64,000 nt of DNA from CAMPJM01 sp964440915 (GCA_964440915.1 CAYTTV010000009.1:1-64000); one strand, 5' to 3'. Counted from the first letter of the stretch, positions 28,483 to 37,709 are shown. Notes: generated by a model not told the origin, from the letters alone. A program made the numbers and translations.

Positions 28483-31400
28483 ATGAAGCAATTTTTCATT
28501 TTTATACTCTTATTCTCTGTGACGAGCATTCATGCTCAAGATAAGGATGTTAAGTTCTACACAATTTCTGAGGGCCTTTCCCAACAGTCCATAACCAGCA
28601 TTATTCAAGATAAGAAAGGGTTTATGTGGTTTGGCTCACGCTACGGCCTTAATCGCTACGATGGCGAGCACTATCTTGCTTACGAGGGCAATTTCAAAGA
28701 ACCGCAACATGCCCTTACCAATAGCTATGTCAATAAATTATTGGAAGACAAGGCTGGAAATATCTGGATCGGCACGAATGGAGGTGGGCTCAATTACTAC
28801 CACTATAATCATGATACTTTTGAATCTTTCCTCAATGAGCCTGATAACCGAAAGTCCCTTAGTGGCAATATGGTTACGGCCTTGTTTCTAGACGGTGAGG
28901 ACAATTTATGGGTTGGGACTGAGAAGAATGGCCTGAACCTATTTGATTATTCATCTCGTGCTTTTTCTAGGTACTATCATAATGAAGACGACCTCTCGAG
29001 TATTTCTCACAACGATGTGACGGCCATCAATGAAGATAAGCTAGGCAACCTTTGGATTGGTACTTGGGGTGGAGGACTAAATTTGTATGACCGACAAAGT
29101 AGGCGGTTTTTGCATTATAAAGCCGAAGGGGAAAATAATATTCCCGATGATATTGTACGCTATATTCATAAGAGCAAGTCTGGAGATCTTTGGGTTGGTT
29201 TTCAAAAAGGACTGCGAAAAATTACGTACAAAGAGGGGAAATATATCTTTACCGAACCCCTGCTGCTAGATCCTGAGCTGTCTAATATTTTGACTAATGT
29301 GCCAGTTCTGGCCATATTGGAAGACAACCAATCACAACTTTGGATAGGAACCGAAAATGAAGGCCTTTTCATTGTCAACCTTAAAACCCGGCAAGCGAAG
29401 CAGTATAAAGTAGATGCCTTCTCCCCGTACGGCATTGCTAGTAATTCTATCTGGTCGATATATAAAGACAATGCAGGGACTATATGGCTAGGGACATTCG
29501 ACAAGGGAGTACTGAAAGTTGATAACTACGAGAGAAAATTTGATCACTTGTTTCAAGATAACAAAACCATACAAAGCCTTAGCCATAGTGTGGTGACCTG
29601 TTTTGTAGAAGATGAAAAGGGTAATTTATGGATAGGGACGGACGGAGGAGGGCTCAATTATTACGAACAATCAACTGGAAAGATCACACATTATAATCAG
29701 GAAAATACTCCAGGCCTGCTTAGCAATGCCATACTGTCTCTTTTGCTGGACTCCGCAGGCAACCTTTGGATTGGTAGTTGGGAAGGTGGTTTGAGCATAA
29801 TAAAAAAAGGTACCGATACCATAGTGCATATCAGCAGTATTGAAGACTATGTTTCGCCACCAGGCAATTTTATTTTTTCTATTTATGAAGACAGCAAAAA
29901 GAATATTTGGATTGGGGCTTACAGACACGGTCTAACTTTATATGTGCCTGAAGAAAATAAATTTTATGAGTTCAAGGAAAAGGGATACCCCCGACCCATT
30001 AGTTTCAACAATGTGCAAGCAGTGCATGAAAGCCATGGTTATATTTGGGTCGGCACTGAAGGCGGAGGAATGGACAGGTTAAAATTGAACGACCGGTATG
30101 AAGTAATAGAGCTGGTCAATTATAGCTATAATAGTGAGGGCATTTCCCAGATCAGCAATAATTTTGTTACCTGCATTTTCTCAGACCCTAAAGGTAATTT
30201 GTGGATGGGCACGCATGGTGGAGGACTCAATATATATGATGTAACAAATGACAAGTTTGAACATATTACTACAGCCGAAGGACTTCCTAGCAACCTTATA
30301 TATGCTATAGAAGATGATGATAAAGGACATCTTTGGATCAGTACGAACAAGGGCATCGCCGAATATGATCCAGTCTCTAAAGTTGTGAATGTATATGATG
30401 AAGCTGATGGATTGCAATCCTCGATGTTCTATAGGCGATCTTCCTACAAAAAACGTGATGGAGAGCTGTTGTTTGGTGGTATAAATGGGATCAATCGATT
30501 CTATCCTTCCAAAATCCTGAGAAATCCTCATGTGCCTCCCGTGTATATTACGAGCATGACCGTTTCCAATGCGGTGCTTCATCCTTCTGCCAAAGGCCCT
30601 TTGATACAGAATATTGTGGAGGCTAAAGAAGTCAACTTACCTTATTTTGAAAATGACTTTACTATTACCTTTTCATCGCTCAATTTTTCTCAGTCTTCTA
30701 AGAATCAATACTTGTACAAGTTGGATGGACATGATGAAGAATGGCAGGATGTAGGTACTCGAAATTCAGCTTATTATACCAATGTAGCGCCTGGGTCTTA
30801 TGTCTTTAGAGTGAAAGGATCTAACAATGACAATGTGTGGAGTGAGCATGAAGCTAGCCTAACCATCAATATTAGCAATCCTTGGTGGGCCACTATTTGG
30901 GCTTGCCTTTTTTATGGATTAATGATCATGGGGGTGCTATGGTGGGGTAGATCGCTTACTTTGAAGAGAGAAAAGTTAAAAAGTAAACTTAAAGTAGAGC
31001 ATCTTGAGCTAAAGAAAATGCAGGAAATGGATGAGATGCGTTCTCGCTTTTTTGCCAACATCTCCCATGAATTCCGCACGCCCCTTACGTTGATCTTGGG
31101 GCCGCTCCGGTCGCTGTACCTTGAAGAGAAATGGACAGGGTACCAAAGCCAGATCCGCTTGATGATCAAAAATGCCGAGAAGCTCTTACGATTAATCAAT
31201 CAGCTTCTGGATTTGTCAAAGCTAGAGTCGGGAAGCATGAAGTTGAGGGCATCAGAATATAACATTGTAAAGTTTATTAGACCGATAGCCCATTCTTTTA
31301 CTGGCTATGCTGAAAAGGAGTATATCCGATATAAGATTATTTTACCAGAAGAACCGATCAGGGTCTATTTCGAAAAGGACAAACTTGAAAAGATCTTTAC

Positions 31401-32610
31401 TAACATCTTGGCCAATGCATTTAAATTTACCCCAAGATTTGGCACTATATCTATAGCGGTAGAAGATACTCCCCATCATGTAATAGTGTCCGTACAGGAC
31501 TCAGGGGTAGGAATTTCTAATGAAGACATTGCCCTGATTTTTAAAAGGTACTATCAGGCCAATGGCACGAAAGAAAAGCAGAACCTGGGTACAGGAATTG
31601 GGTTGACCCTGACCAAGGAGCTGGTGGAGCTTCACAAGGGAAAAATAATGGTGAGCAGTGAAGAGGGGAAAGGAACACTCTTTCAAATACTTTTGCTAAA
31701 GGGAAGCAGTCATTTGCAGGAGGATGAGATCGTGTATTTGGACAATGACCTCATGCCTGCTACACAAATGCTATTTGATCAGCTTCTTGAGCCTGCAATT
31801 GATGAAACAACAGAGAGGCTGCCTGTAAGACGCAATAATAATTTGCCTGTACTATTACTGGTAGAAGACAATCCAGACATTCGGACTTTTATTTGTGAGC
31901 ATTTGAACAATAAGTTCACAATTCTTGAAGCTGAGAATGGTAAAATAGGACTGGAGATTGCCATAGACCAAAAACCAGATGTTATTATTAGCGATATTGT
32001 AATGCCTGAAATGGACGGCTATGCCTTGTGCGAACATGTGAAGAATAATGTTGACACTAGTCATATTCCGGTTGTGTTGCTTACAGCAAAAGCTTCGCAT
32101 ACCAGCCAAAGAAGAGGTTTTGAAACCGGTGCAGACTATTTCATCTCCAAGCCTTTTGATATAAATGAGCTAGAGCTGCGGCTCAACAATTTATTGAAGT
32201 TGCGTAATGGGCTGAAGGATCAGGTCCTCAACAACAAAACCATTAACCTCAATCCAAAAAACATCCTAATTTCTAATGCAGATGATAAATTTGTAAAGGA
32301 AGTAGTTGCTTTAATCGAGGAAAACATCGCTGACCCCAGCTATAATGTTAATGATCTGTGTACAGGATTGGGAATGAGCAGGATTCAATTATACAGAAAG
32401 CTCAAGAAAATGGTAGGGCAATCAGCCAATGAGTTGATACGCTCTATAAAACTCAAGAGGGCCGCGCAGCTTTTGAAACAACAAAAACTTACCATTGCAG
32501 AAATTACCTATCAAGTAGGATTTAATGATTTACAGTATTTCAGAAAATGCTTTAAAAAACACTTTGGGATGAATCCTTCAGAATATGCTTCCCAAGATCA
32601 CAAACTATGA
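28483..32610 (+). CDS. Hybrid two-component system regulator (HTCS) of the SusCD locus
   Basis: This 1375-residue one-protein signalling system starts with a signal peptide (MKQFFIFILLFSVTSIHAQ). A periplasmic sensor of repeated propeller blades (about 25-690; units of the form GNLWIGTxGGGLN) and a Y_Y_Y domain (about 720-800) precede a membrane helix (WWATIWACLFYGLMIMGVLWW). Inside follow a HisKA domain (FANISHEFRTPLTL, phospho-His near 860), an ATPase domain (GTGIGLTLTKELVELH), a receiver domain (about 1120-1240; VEDN, DIVMPEMDGY, TAKA) and an AraC-type HTH (about 1270-1370). All parts look intact. Family members sense sugar fragments in the periplasm and activate the adjacent susCD genes. 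Its 3' end overlaps the convergent TMEM220 gene by 6 bp. Confidence 0.95.
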   Translation: MKQFFIFILLFSVTSIHAQDKDVKFYTISEGLSQQSITSIIQDKKGFMWFGSRYGLNRYDGEHYLAYEGNFKEPQHALTNSYVNKLLEDKAGNIWIGTNGGGLNYYHYNHDTFESFLNEPDNRKSLSGNMVTALFLDGEDNLWVGTEKNGLNLFDYSSRAFSRYYHNEDDLSSISHNDVTAINEDKLGNLWIGTWGGGLNLYDRQSRRFLHYKAEGENNIPDDIVRYIHKSKSGDLWVGFQKGLRKITYKEGKYIFTEPLLLDPELSNILTNVPVLAILEDNQSQLWIGTENEGLFIVNLKTRQAKQYKVDAFSPYGIASNSIWSIYKDNAGTIWLGTFDKGVLKVDNYERKFDHLFQDNKTIQSLSHSVVTCFVEDEKGNLWIGTDGGGLNYYEQSTGKITHYNQENTPGLLSNAILSLLLDSAGNLWIGSWEGGLSIIKKGTDTIVHISSIEDYVSPPGNFIFSIYEDSKKNIWIGAYRHGLTLYVPEENKFYEFKEKGYPRPISFNNVQAVHESHGYIWVGTEGGGMDRLKLNDRYEVIELVNYSYNSEGISQISNNFVTCIFSDPKGNLWMGTHGGGLNIYDVTNDKFEHITTAEGLPSNLIYAIEDDDKGHLWISTNKGIAEYDPVSKVVNVYDEADGLQSSMFYRRSSYKKRDGELLFGGINGINRFYPSKILRNPHVPPVYITSMTVSNAVLHPSAKGPLIQNIVEAKEVNLPYFENDFTITFSSLNFSQSSKNQYLYKLDGHDEEWQDVGTRNSAYYTNVAPGSYVFRVKGSNNDNVWSEHEASLTINISNPWWATIWACLFYGLMIMGVLWWGRSLTLKREKLKSKLKVEHLELKKMQEMDEMRSRFFANISHEFRTPLTLILGPLRSLYLEEKWTGYQSQIRLMIKNAEKLLRLINQLLDLSKLESGSMKLRASEYNIVKFIRPIAHSFTGYAEKEYIRYKIILPEEPIRVYFEKDKLEKIFTNILANAFKFTPRFGTISIAVEDTPHHVIVSVQDSGVGISNEDIALIFKRYYQANGTKEKQNLGTGIGLTLTKELVELHKGKIMVSSEEGKGTLFQILLLKGSSHLQEDEIVYLDNDLMPATQMLFDQLLEPAIDETTERLPVRRNNNLPVLLLVEDNPDIRTFICEHLNNKFTILEAENGKIGLEIAIDQKPDVIISDIVMPEMDGYALCEHVKNNVDTSHIPVVLLTAKASHTSQRRGFETGADYFISKPFDINELELRLNNLLKLRNGLKDQVLNNKTINLNPKNILISNADDKFVKEVVALIEENIADPSYNVNDLCTGLGMSRIQLYRKLKKMVGQSANELIRSIKLKRAAQLLKQQKLTIAEITYQVGFNDLQYFRKCFKKHFGMNPSEYASQDHKL

Positions 32611-32970
32611 AGGGTTTCTCCTGGAAGCAAAATGGAGGAAAGTGAGCGCAATAAGTGCAATCAACAATCCGCCCGCCTCTCGGGTCTTTTCAATGTAAGT
32701 TTTGTCAAAGCTCATGCCGTGGCTCCAGTTCTCGGAAAAGTTGTCCGTAAAAAAAATGTATATAGAGGGGATGAGCGTGATGAAATATAAGCTATAAACC
32801 ACCAGTGAGACTACACTCCACCATTTATAGAATTTGCCCCTAAAAGCCATAAAGCACAATAAGGCAATATTGGCATAAAAGATGATCCATAGAAATGGAT
32901 CAGGATCATTGATCTGGAAGCCCACGAAAGCCAAGAATAGAAGGCAGAAGGCGAGTGCTGTAATTCTCAT
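32605..32970 (-). CDS. TMEM220-family membrane protein
   Basis: The 121-residue protein has about four hydrophobic helices. The N-terminal helix followed by FQINDPDPFLWIIFYANIA matches the conserved NDPDP signature of the transmembrane family 220. Function is unknown. The frame extends to TTG 33009, but ATG 32970 places the start just before the first helix. It ends inside the end of the HTCS gene on the other strand, leaving no space for a terminator between them. Confidence 0.8.
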   Translation of the reverse strand: MRITALAFCLLFLAFVGFQINDPDPFLWIIFYANIALLCFMAFRGKFYKWWSVVSLVVYSLYFITLIPSIYIFFTDNFSENWSHGMSFDKTYIEKTREAGGLLIALIALTFLHFASRRNPS

Positions 32971-33081
32971 AGATCGTTTGGTAGTACGAATTTCAAAAAC
33001 GTGAAGCAATAATACTTATATTTTGATGCTGGATTGCTTAGTTAAATTTATCTTATCACAGCATTTTATAAAGCTCGAATG

Positions 33082-33125
33082 AAGGGCCGAAGGAATAAAG
33101 TTGAAATACTTCTTCTTCGGCCCTT
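33082..33125. terminator. Long hairpin downstream of the sugar isomerase gene
   Basis: AAGGGCCGAAG (33082-33092) pairs perfectly with CTTCGGCCCTT (33115-33125). It starts 5 nt past the stop codon at 33131. No clear U-tract follows on the minus strand, so it may terminate or simply protect the transcript end. Confidence 0.5.
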
Positions 33126-33130
33126 TGATC

Positions 33131-34183
33131 TTATATGCCTAGAATATTCTTATTCAGGGCATCATCTGCTCCCGTGCCAGCAAAGTCATCAAAAGCTTTT
33201 TCAGTCACATTAATAATATGATCGGATATAAATTTGGCTCCTTCAATGGCACCTTGTTCTGGGGACTTGATACAGCATTCCCATTCCATTACCGCCCAGC
33301 CATCAAAGTCGTACTGTGATAGCTTGCTGAATATTGCCTTGAAATCTACCTGCCCATCTCCCAAAGAACGGAATCTGCCTGGCCTGTCGATCCAATTGGC
33401 ATAACCTCCGTATACTCCTGCTCTTCCGGTTGGGTTAAATTCAGCATCTTTTACATGGAACATCTTAATGTAATCATGATAAATGTCGATGTGTGATAGA
33501 TAATCTAACTGCTGTAGCACATAATGGCTTGGGTCATAAAGTAGGCATGCCCTTGAATGGTGATCGGTAGCTTCTAAAAAGCGCTCATAGGTCAAACCGT
33601 CATGTAGATCTTCTCCAGGATGGATTTCATAACACACATCCACGCCATTTTCGTCAAACTCGTCCAAGATCGGACGCCATCTATTGGCCAGTTCCTTGAA
33701 ACCTGCCTCTACCAGCCCCGCAGGCCTCTGTGGCCAAGGATACACTGTGTGCCACAGCAAAGCTCCTGAAAAAGTGGCAGCTGCAGTTAAGCCAAGGTTT
33801 TGACTCGCCTGAGCGACATATTTCATTTGTTGTACGGCCCATTTAGTTCTTTCTTGTGGATTATTGTGTAGGGATTTTGGTGCAAAGCTGTCAAACATAG
33901 CATCATAGGCAGGGTGTACTGCCACCAATTGGCCTAAAAGATGCGATGATAGTTCTGTTATTACAACCCCGTTTTCAGATGCTATTCCTTTTATCTCGTC
34001 CGCATAGGTTTTGCTTTCAGCGGCTTTTTTAATATCAATCATCCGCTCGTCCCAAGCGGGGATCTGTACGCCTTTGAAGCCAATAGAGGAAGCCCATTTG
34101 CAGATTGTATCGAATCGGTTAAAAGGAGCCTCGTCTGAAGCAAACTGTGCCAAGAATATACCTGGGCCTTTGATAGTCTTCAT
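33131..34183 (-). CDS. Sugar phosphate isomerase/epimerase-like TIM-barrel protein
   Basis: The 350-residue protein is of the xylose-isomerase-like TIM-barrel superfamily. Candidate metal ligands fall in the expected order: Glu in VCYEIHPGED, Asp and His in LLYDPSHYV, His and Asp in MFHVKDAEF, and Glu in AVMEWECC, with EGAKF near the end. Relatives isomerise or epimerise sugars, and some act as lyases on 3-keto sugars next to Gfo/Idh/MocA dehydrogenases. That partner gene is exactly what lies 18 bp upstream, so a two-step sugar conversion is likely (inference). Substrate unknown; no signal peptide is seen. Confidence 0.85.
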   Translation of the reverse strand: MKTIKGPGIFLAQFASDEAPFNRFDTICKWASSIGFKGVQIPAWDERMIDIKKAAESKTYADEIKGIASENGVVITELSSHLLGQLVAVHPAYDAMFDSFAPKSLHNNPQERTKWAVQQMKYVAQASQNLGLTAAATFSGALLWHTVYPWPQRPAGLVEAGFKELANRWRPILDEFDENGVDVCYEIHPGEDLHDGLTYERFLEATDHHSRACLLYDPSHYVLQQLDYLSHIDIYHDYIKMFHVKDAEFNPTGRAGVYGGYANWIDRPGRFRSLGDGQVDFKAIFSKLSQYDFDGWAVMEWECCIKSPEQGAIEGAKFISDHIINVTEKAFDDFAGTGADDALNKNILGI

Positions 34184-34201
34184 ATTGCTTTGGTTTTTGG
34201 A

Positions 34202-35371
34202 TTAGTACTCAAATTTATGCCACTTCTGATTGCTATTGCTTGAAGCGATCAAGTTTTCTATAAACGCCATCCCCCTTAGTCCGTCTTCTACTGTTGGGAA
34301 GTCATAACCTTCAACATTGTTCGCCTTGTTGTCCAGACGATCTCTAATGGCTCCAGCTACTTCCTTGTAAAGGTTGGCAAAAGCTTCAATAAAACCTTCG
34401 GGGTGGCCACCAGGAATTCGCGTTGCTCTCATGGTTTCGGGTGAAAGGTAGTTTTTGTCTCCGCCCGTTCTCCATATCTCTTTCGGTTTGTCCTGATATT
34501 TGACCACTAGCGTATTGGGTTCTTCCTGACGCCATTCAATTCCTCCCTTTTCTCCATATACATTTATTGAAAGGTTGTTTTCCTCGCCTACAGAAATCTG
34601 GCTTGCATAGATGATGCCCTTAGCGCCTCCTTCAAACTTTACCAATACATTGCCGTCGTCTTCAAGCTTTCTGCCAGGCACAAATGTGGTGAGGTCCGCA
34701 CACAGCGCTTCGATTTTAAGGCCTGTGATATATTCAGCCAGGTTTTCTGCGTGCGTACCAATATCGCCCATACACCCACTGGCTCCTGCTTTGGAGGGGT
34801 CTGTGCGCCATCCTGCTTGTTTGTTATCGCTGGCTGCTTCTACTAAAGAAGATAGCCATCCTTGAGGATATGCTGCCACGACTTTTCTAATCTTTCCTAA
34901 ATGGCCATTTTTTATCATCATGCGCGCTTCCTTCACCATGGGATAACCTGTGTAGTTGTGGGTAAGACAAAAAATTAGCCCTGTTTCTTTTACTTTGTTT
35001 ACCAGTGCTTTTGCTTCGTCCATAGTGAAGGCTAAGGGTTTGTCGCACACTACATGAAAGCCATTCTCCAAGGCAAGCATTGCAGGTGCGTAGTGCATGT
35101 GGTTGGGCGTCACGATGGAAACAAAATCCATTCTTTCTCCTTCAGGGAGTTGTTTTTCTCTTTCGATCATTTCTTCGAATGATGCATATACCCTGTTTTC
35201 TTGTAGGTACAAGTCCTCACCAGACAGTTTAGATTTTTCAGGGTTGCTACTAAAAGCACCACATACAAGTTCGATTTCTCCGTCTAGGTTGGCAGCCATA
35301 CGGTGGACACCGCCAATAAATGCTCCTTTGCCACCGCCTACCATACCCATCTTAATCTTTCTTTTAGCCAT
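34202..35371 (-). CDS. Gfo/Idh/MocA-family sugar oxidoreductase
   Basis: The 389-residue NAD(P)-dependent oxidoreductase opens with a nucleotide-binding fold (IKMGMVGGGKGAFIGGVHRMA). The CDKPLAFTMDEA motif supplies the catalytic lysine (EKP in many relatives), and a C-terminal substrate-binding beta-sheet domain includes GCMGDIGTHAENL with the conserved His. No signal peptide, so it is probably cytoplasmic. It forms an operon with the TIM-barrel isomerase. Enzymes of this kind oxidise a sugar hydroxyl, for example to 3-keto sugars, or inositols; the substrate here is not known. Close to SusC/SusD/HTCS but on the opposite strand. Confidence 0.9.
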   Translation of the reverse strand: MAKRKIKMGMVGGGKGAFIGGVHRMAANLDGEIELVCGAFSSNPEKSKLSGEDLYLQENRVYASFEEMIEREKQLPEGERMDFVSIVTPNHMHYAPAMLALENGFHVVCDKPLAFTMDEAKALVNKVKETGLIFCLTHNYTGYPMVKEARMMIKNGHLGKIRKVVAAYPQGWLSSLVEAASDNKQAGWRTDPSKAGASGCMGDIGTHAENLAEYITGLKIEALCADLTTFVPGRKLEDDGNVLVKFEGGAKGIIYASQISVGEENNLSINVYGEKGGIEWRQEEPNTLVVKYQDKPKEIWRTGGDKNYLSPETMRATRIPGGHPEGFIEAFANLYKEVAGAIRDRLDNKANNVEGYDFPTVEDGLRGMAFIENLIASSNSNQKWHKFEY

Positions 35372-35676
35372 ATTTTTATTATTGAAGGGAAAATTCTTTA
35401 GTGCCTCAAGATAAAAATTATTTATTCTTGGGTCAATTATATCGGTTCATTTTGCCTGTTTTTACAATCTATTTTGCATGAACTTACTTTAAAATATATT
35501 TATTGCTCCACACAATGATTTTTCGGAGGGGCCGATTGATCAGTTGGCTGGAATTGTTTGGGACCAAGCATGATTTCTGGGGCAAGATCAATAAAAGCGC
35601 ATCATTAGGGTATGCTTGTGTGTGCATGAGAGCATTGAATCTATTATAGAGACCTATGCCTGTACCCTTAGGTCAG

Positions 35677-35718
35677 GCTTACTTTCTCCTTGATGAAAAA
35701 GTAAGCAAAAAATCAAGG
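35677..35718. repeat. Two interleaved inverted repeats (pseudoknot-like)
   Basis: GCTTACTTT (35677-35685) pairs with AAAGTAAGC (35698-35706), while CCTTGAT (35688-35694), which lies in the loop of the first pair, is complementary to ATCAAGG (35712-35718). The arms alternate 1-2-1'-2', the topology of an H-type pseudoknot. It lies in a non-coding gap and resembles intergenic repeat units I associate with Bacteroidota genomes, but only one copy was seen in this window. Confidence 0.55.
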
Positions 35719-35833
35719 CTGTATTTATTTCTTAACGCCGTTTTTGCTTCCAAATCGGGAAAGTTCGAGTTTCCTTTTATGGGCAGCTAGTGATGGCGAT
35801 TGCTTTTTCCCTTTTGGCCTCTTGCATTAGGGC

Positions 35834-35864
35834 AAAAAAAAACATGCTTTTCAGCATGTTTTTT
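35834..35864 (-). terminator. Terminator of the cold-shock gene
   Basis: An 11-bp stem (35837-35847 with 35854-35864) centred on AACATGC/GCATGTT has a 6-nt loop. On the minus strand a run of nine T ends the structure. It lies about 40 nt after the stop at 35906. Confidence 0.8.
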
Positions 35865-35905
35865 ATACGTTAACGATAACTTAAAGTATCAAAAATCTAT
35901 ATTTA

Positions 35906-36097
35906 TTAGATTATTTCCACATTTACCGCATTTAGACCTTTTCTTCCGTTCTCAATTTCAAACTGCACTTGGTCATTTTCCTTGATTTCATCTATGAGGC
36001 CACTAATGTGTACAAAGATGTCTTCACTTGAATCGTCTGGTTTAATAAACCCAAAACCTTTTGAGTTATTAAAAAATTTTACTGTTCCTTTTTTCAT
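35906..36097 (-). CDS. Cold-shock protein (CspA family)
   Basis: This 63-residue single-domain RNA chaperone has the RNP1-like KGFGFIKPDD and RNP2-like DIFVHISG motifs with full aromatic residues. It melts secondary structure in mRNA, typically under cold stress or growth changes. The 174-bp leader before it is AT-rich and includes TTCAC/GTGAA (36146-36162), a small hairpin that could influence translation with temperature. A strong terminator follows, so it is monocistronic. Confidence 0.95.
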   Translation of the reverse strand: MKKGTVKFFNNSKGFGFIKPDDSSEDIFVHISGLIDEIKENDQVQFEIENGRKGLNAVNVEII

Positions 36098-36271
36098 TTA
36101 AATTATTTGATATTATATACAAAGAACGCAATACTATTAGATAAGTTCACCATATATGTGAAAAAATTTTTCAAAATGTTTCATTTTTTTTCTATTCATG
36201 CAAAATACCGCAAATTAGGCCGTTTTGCCCCATTGTCCTAAAATATAAATCTGGGTAAAACCATCAAAATA

Positions 36272-36772
36272 TCACAATGCTCGCTCATTAATTTTTTCTG
36301 TAGCAATTTCGTTTAGACTCTCTTGCGCTTGCATGACCTCTTTGAGCGTGTCATGCAACATAAAGCCCACCTCCTCGTAGCCTAGAATATAGGCATAATT
36401 GCATACTGTACCATAACTAACCGAAGCCAATCCAAACATGCGCTGAACGGAAGCTAACAAAGCAGCGTCTGTAATATCTGCAGTCGTTTCGATAGATAAG
36501 ATTTCGTTTGCCTCCATGATCAAGCCCTCCATAGATTTACAAGTGTAACCTCCTAATTCCATATTGAATTTTACACCAATCTGGTCAAGCCGATCCTTTT
36601 GAATTTGCAAATCCTCTAACAATGCCGCTATCTTCTTGCGCAACTGCCGATCTCCTATTGTTTGCAACAGTCGAGGAAATAGTGCCATCATTTGTTCTTT
36701 TGAGGAATAGAGATAATGAATTTCATTGATCAAAAGATCATCCAAGTTTTCGGGAATCGTTGTTTTTTCCAT
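36272..36772 (-). CDS. DUF892/YciF-like ferritin-like protein
   Basis: The 166-residue all-helical protein starts with the DLLINEIHYLYSSKEQM segment typical of the DUF892 family. Glu and Asp residues recur along four predicted helices as in ferritin-like folds. Members (E. coli YciE/YciF) are stress-induced and of unclear biochemical role. It has no signal peptide. It lies alone between the cold-shock gene and the kinase gene; no metal-binding set can be assigned with certainty. Confidence 0.75.
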   Translation of the reverse strand: MEKTTIPENLDDLLINEIHYLYSSKEQMMALFPRLLQTIGDRQLRKKIAALLEDLQIQKDRLDQIGVKFNMELGGYTCKSMEGLIMEANEILSIETTADITDAALLASVQRMFGLASVSYGTVCNYAYILGYEEVGFMLHDTLKEVMQAQESLNEIATEKINERAL

Positions 36773-36861
36773 TGGGTTTTATTTGCTTAAAAAAATAGAA
36801 AGCTTTGAGCTAAAAAAATCATCAAGGTATAATGCGCCGAGAATAGGTTCAACTACCAAGG

Positions 36862-36957
36862 CTACCGCTTATCATTCCGGCTTTTCTTATAGAAAAAGCT
36901 GAAGTAAACAATGCCAACTATTATTATAAAGGCTACTAGAATTAGGGTTAGCGTCAT
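36862..36957 (-). CDS. Small membrane peptide (31 residues)
   Basis: ATG at 36957 opens 31 codons ending TAG at 36862. The peptide MTLTLILVAFIIIVGIVYFS is a single hydrophobic helix followed by the basic tail FFYKKSRNDKR, the classic layout of a bitopic small membrane protein with its tail inside. It starts 5 nt after the histidine kinase stop codon on the same strand, so it could be cotranslated with it. No homolog is recognised, and it may be a chance frame. Confidence 0.4.
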   Translation of the reverse strand: MTLTLILVAFIIIVGIVYFSFFYKKSRNDKR

Positions 36958-36962
36958 AATGA

Positions 36963-37709
36963 TTACATTTTATACTCATTCAAATACAAAGTAAAGGTAG
37001 TGCCAACATCTGGCGTGCTGTCAACGATAATGTGCCCTTTGTTTTTCTCCACCAACTCCTTTACTAGAAAAAGTCCAAGACCTGAACCTTCTTTGCTATT
37101 GCTCAACTTCTTGAAAGGCTGAAACAGATTCTTGTTTTCTTTTGCAATATCTATCCCTTGTCCATTGTCCCTAATCGTGAGTAAAATACGATCGCCAAGC
37201 TTCCGGGAACTCAAATAGAGTTGCAAAGGACGCTTGTCAGAAGAATACTTAATAGCATTGTTAATCAAATTTGACAAAATTGATTTCAAATAAGTTTCTG
37301 CATAACAAATTTGAGGGCACTTGTGAAAGTTAACATTTACCTCAACATCCTCTAAACCACTAGAAATCTCAGATGTTTTTAATTGTTCTAACAATATATT
37401 TAAATCTATAATTTTAATATCATCATGCTTTCCTTCTCTTAAGGCCATTAGCTTGTTCAATTTCTCTATAGTGTTTCTCATGTTATGGACGACTGATTCG
37501 GCCTTTTCCATCAACACTGGTCGATCTGGGAGATCTTCCCTTTTGAAAAGAGAAAAGATCATGTCTAGGTTTGAAAGCGGTGTCTTGAGGTCGTGAATCA
37601 TGGCGTACATGAATAATTGCATTTCTTGTATCTCCTCTATAAGGGATGTAGATTTTCCATGTTCTTCTAGACTATTCTTATTGGATTTAAAATTATCAGT
37701 ATCGGCCAT
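36963..37709 (-). CDS. Histidine kinase without a sensor domain
   Basis: The 248-residue protein has a short N-terminal helix, the H-box MIHDLKTPLSNLD (phospho-His near residue 39) and an ATPase domain with N-box NLINNAIKYS, G1 DNGQGID and G2 GSGLGLFLVKELV, all intact. There is no membrane helix, PAS or GAF domain, so input must come from a partner. No response regulator is encoded nearby. ATG 37709 is used because the extension to TTG 37802 adds an AT-rich, Ile/Phe-rich stretch. The small membrane peptide immediately downstream is a possible partner (inference). Confidence 0.85.
   Translation of the reverse strand: MADTDNFKSNKNSLEEHGKSTSLIEEIQEMQLFMYAMIHDLKTPLSNLDMIFSLFKREDLPDRPVLMEKAESVVHNMRNTIEKLNKLMALREGKHDDIKIIDLNILLEQLKTSEISSGLEDVEVNVNFHKCPQICYAETYLKSILSNLINNAIKYSSDKRPLQLYLSSRKLGDRILLTIRDNGQGIDIAKENKNLFQPFKKLSNSKEGSGLGLFLVKELVEKNKGHIIVDSTPDVGTTFTLYLNEYKM

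Larger units (their letters stand above)
35372..35905. other. 534-bp gap with an interleaved inverted repeat and a terminator
   Basis: No credible gene is visible on either strand. The gap holds the interleaved repeat at 35677-35718, a short GGAAA/TTTCC inverted repeat near 35757-35774, and the cold-shock gene's terminator at 35834-35864. Confidence 0.6.

Noticed and set aside
35641..35820. Small coding frame inside the repeat-bearing gap
   Set aside because: Apparent short peptides across the repeat have no signal, motif or start context; the structure is better read as non-coding.
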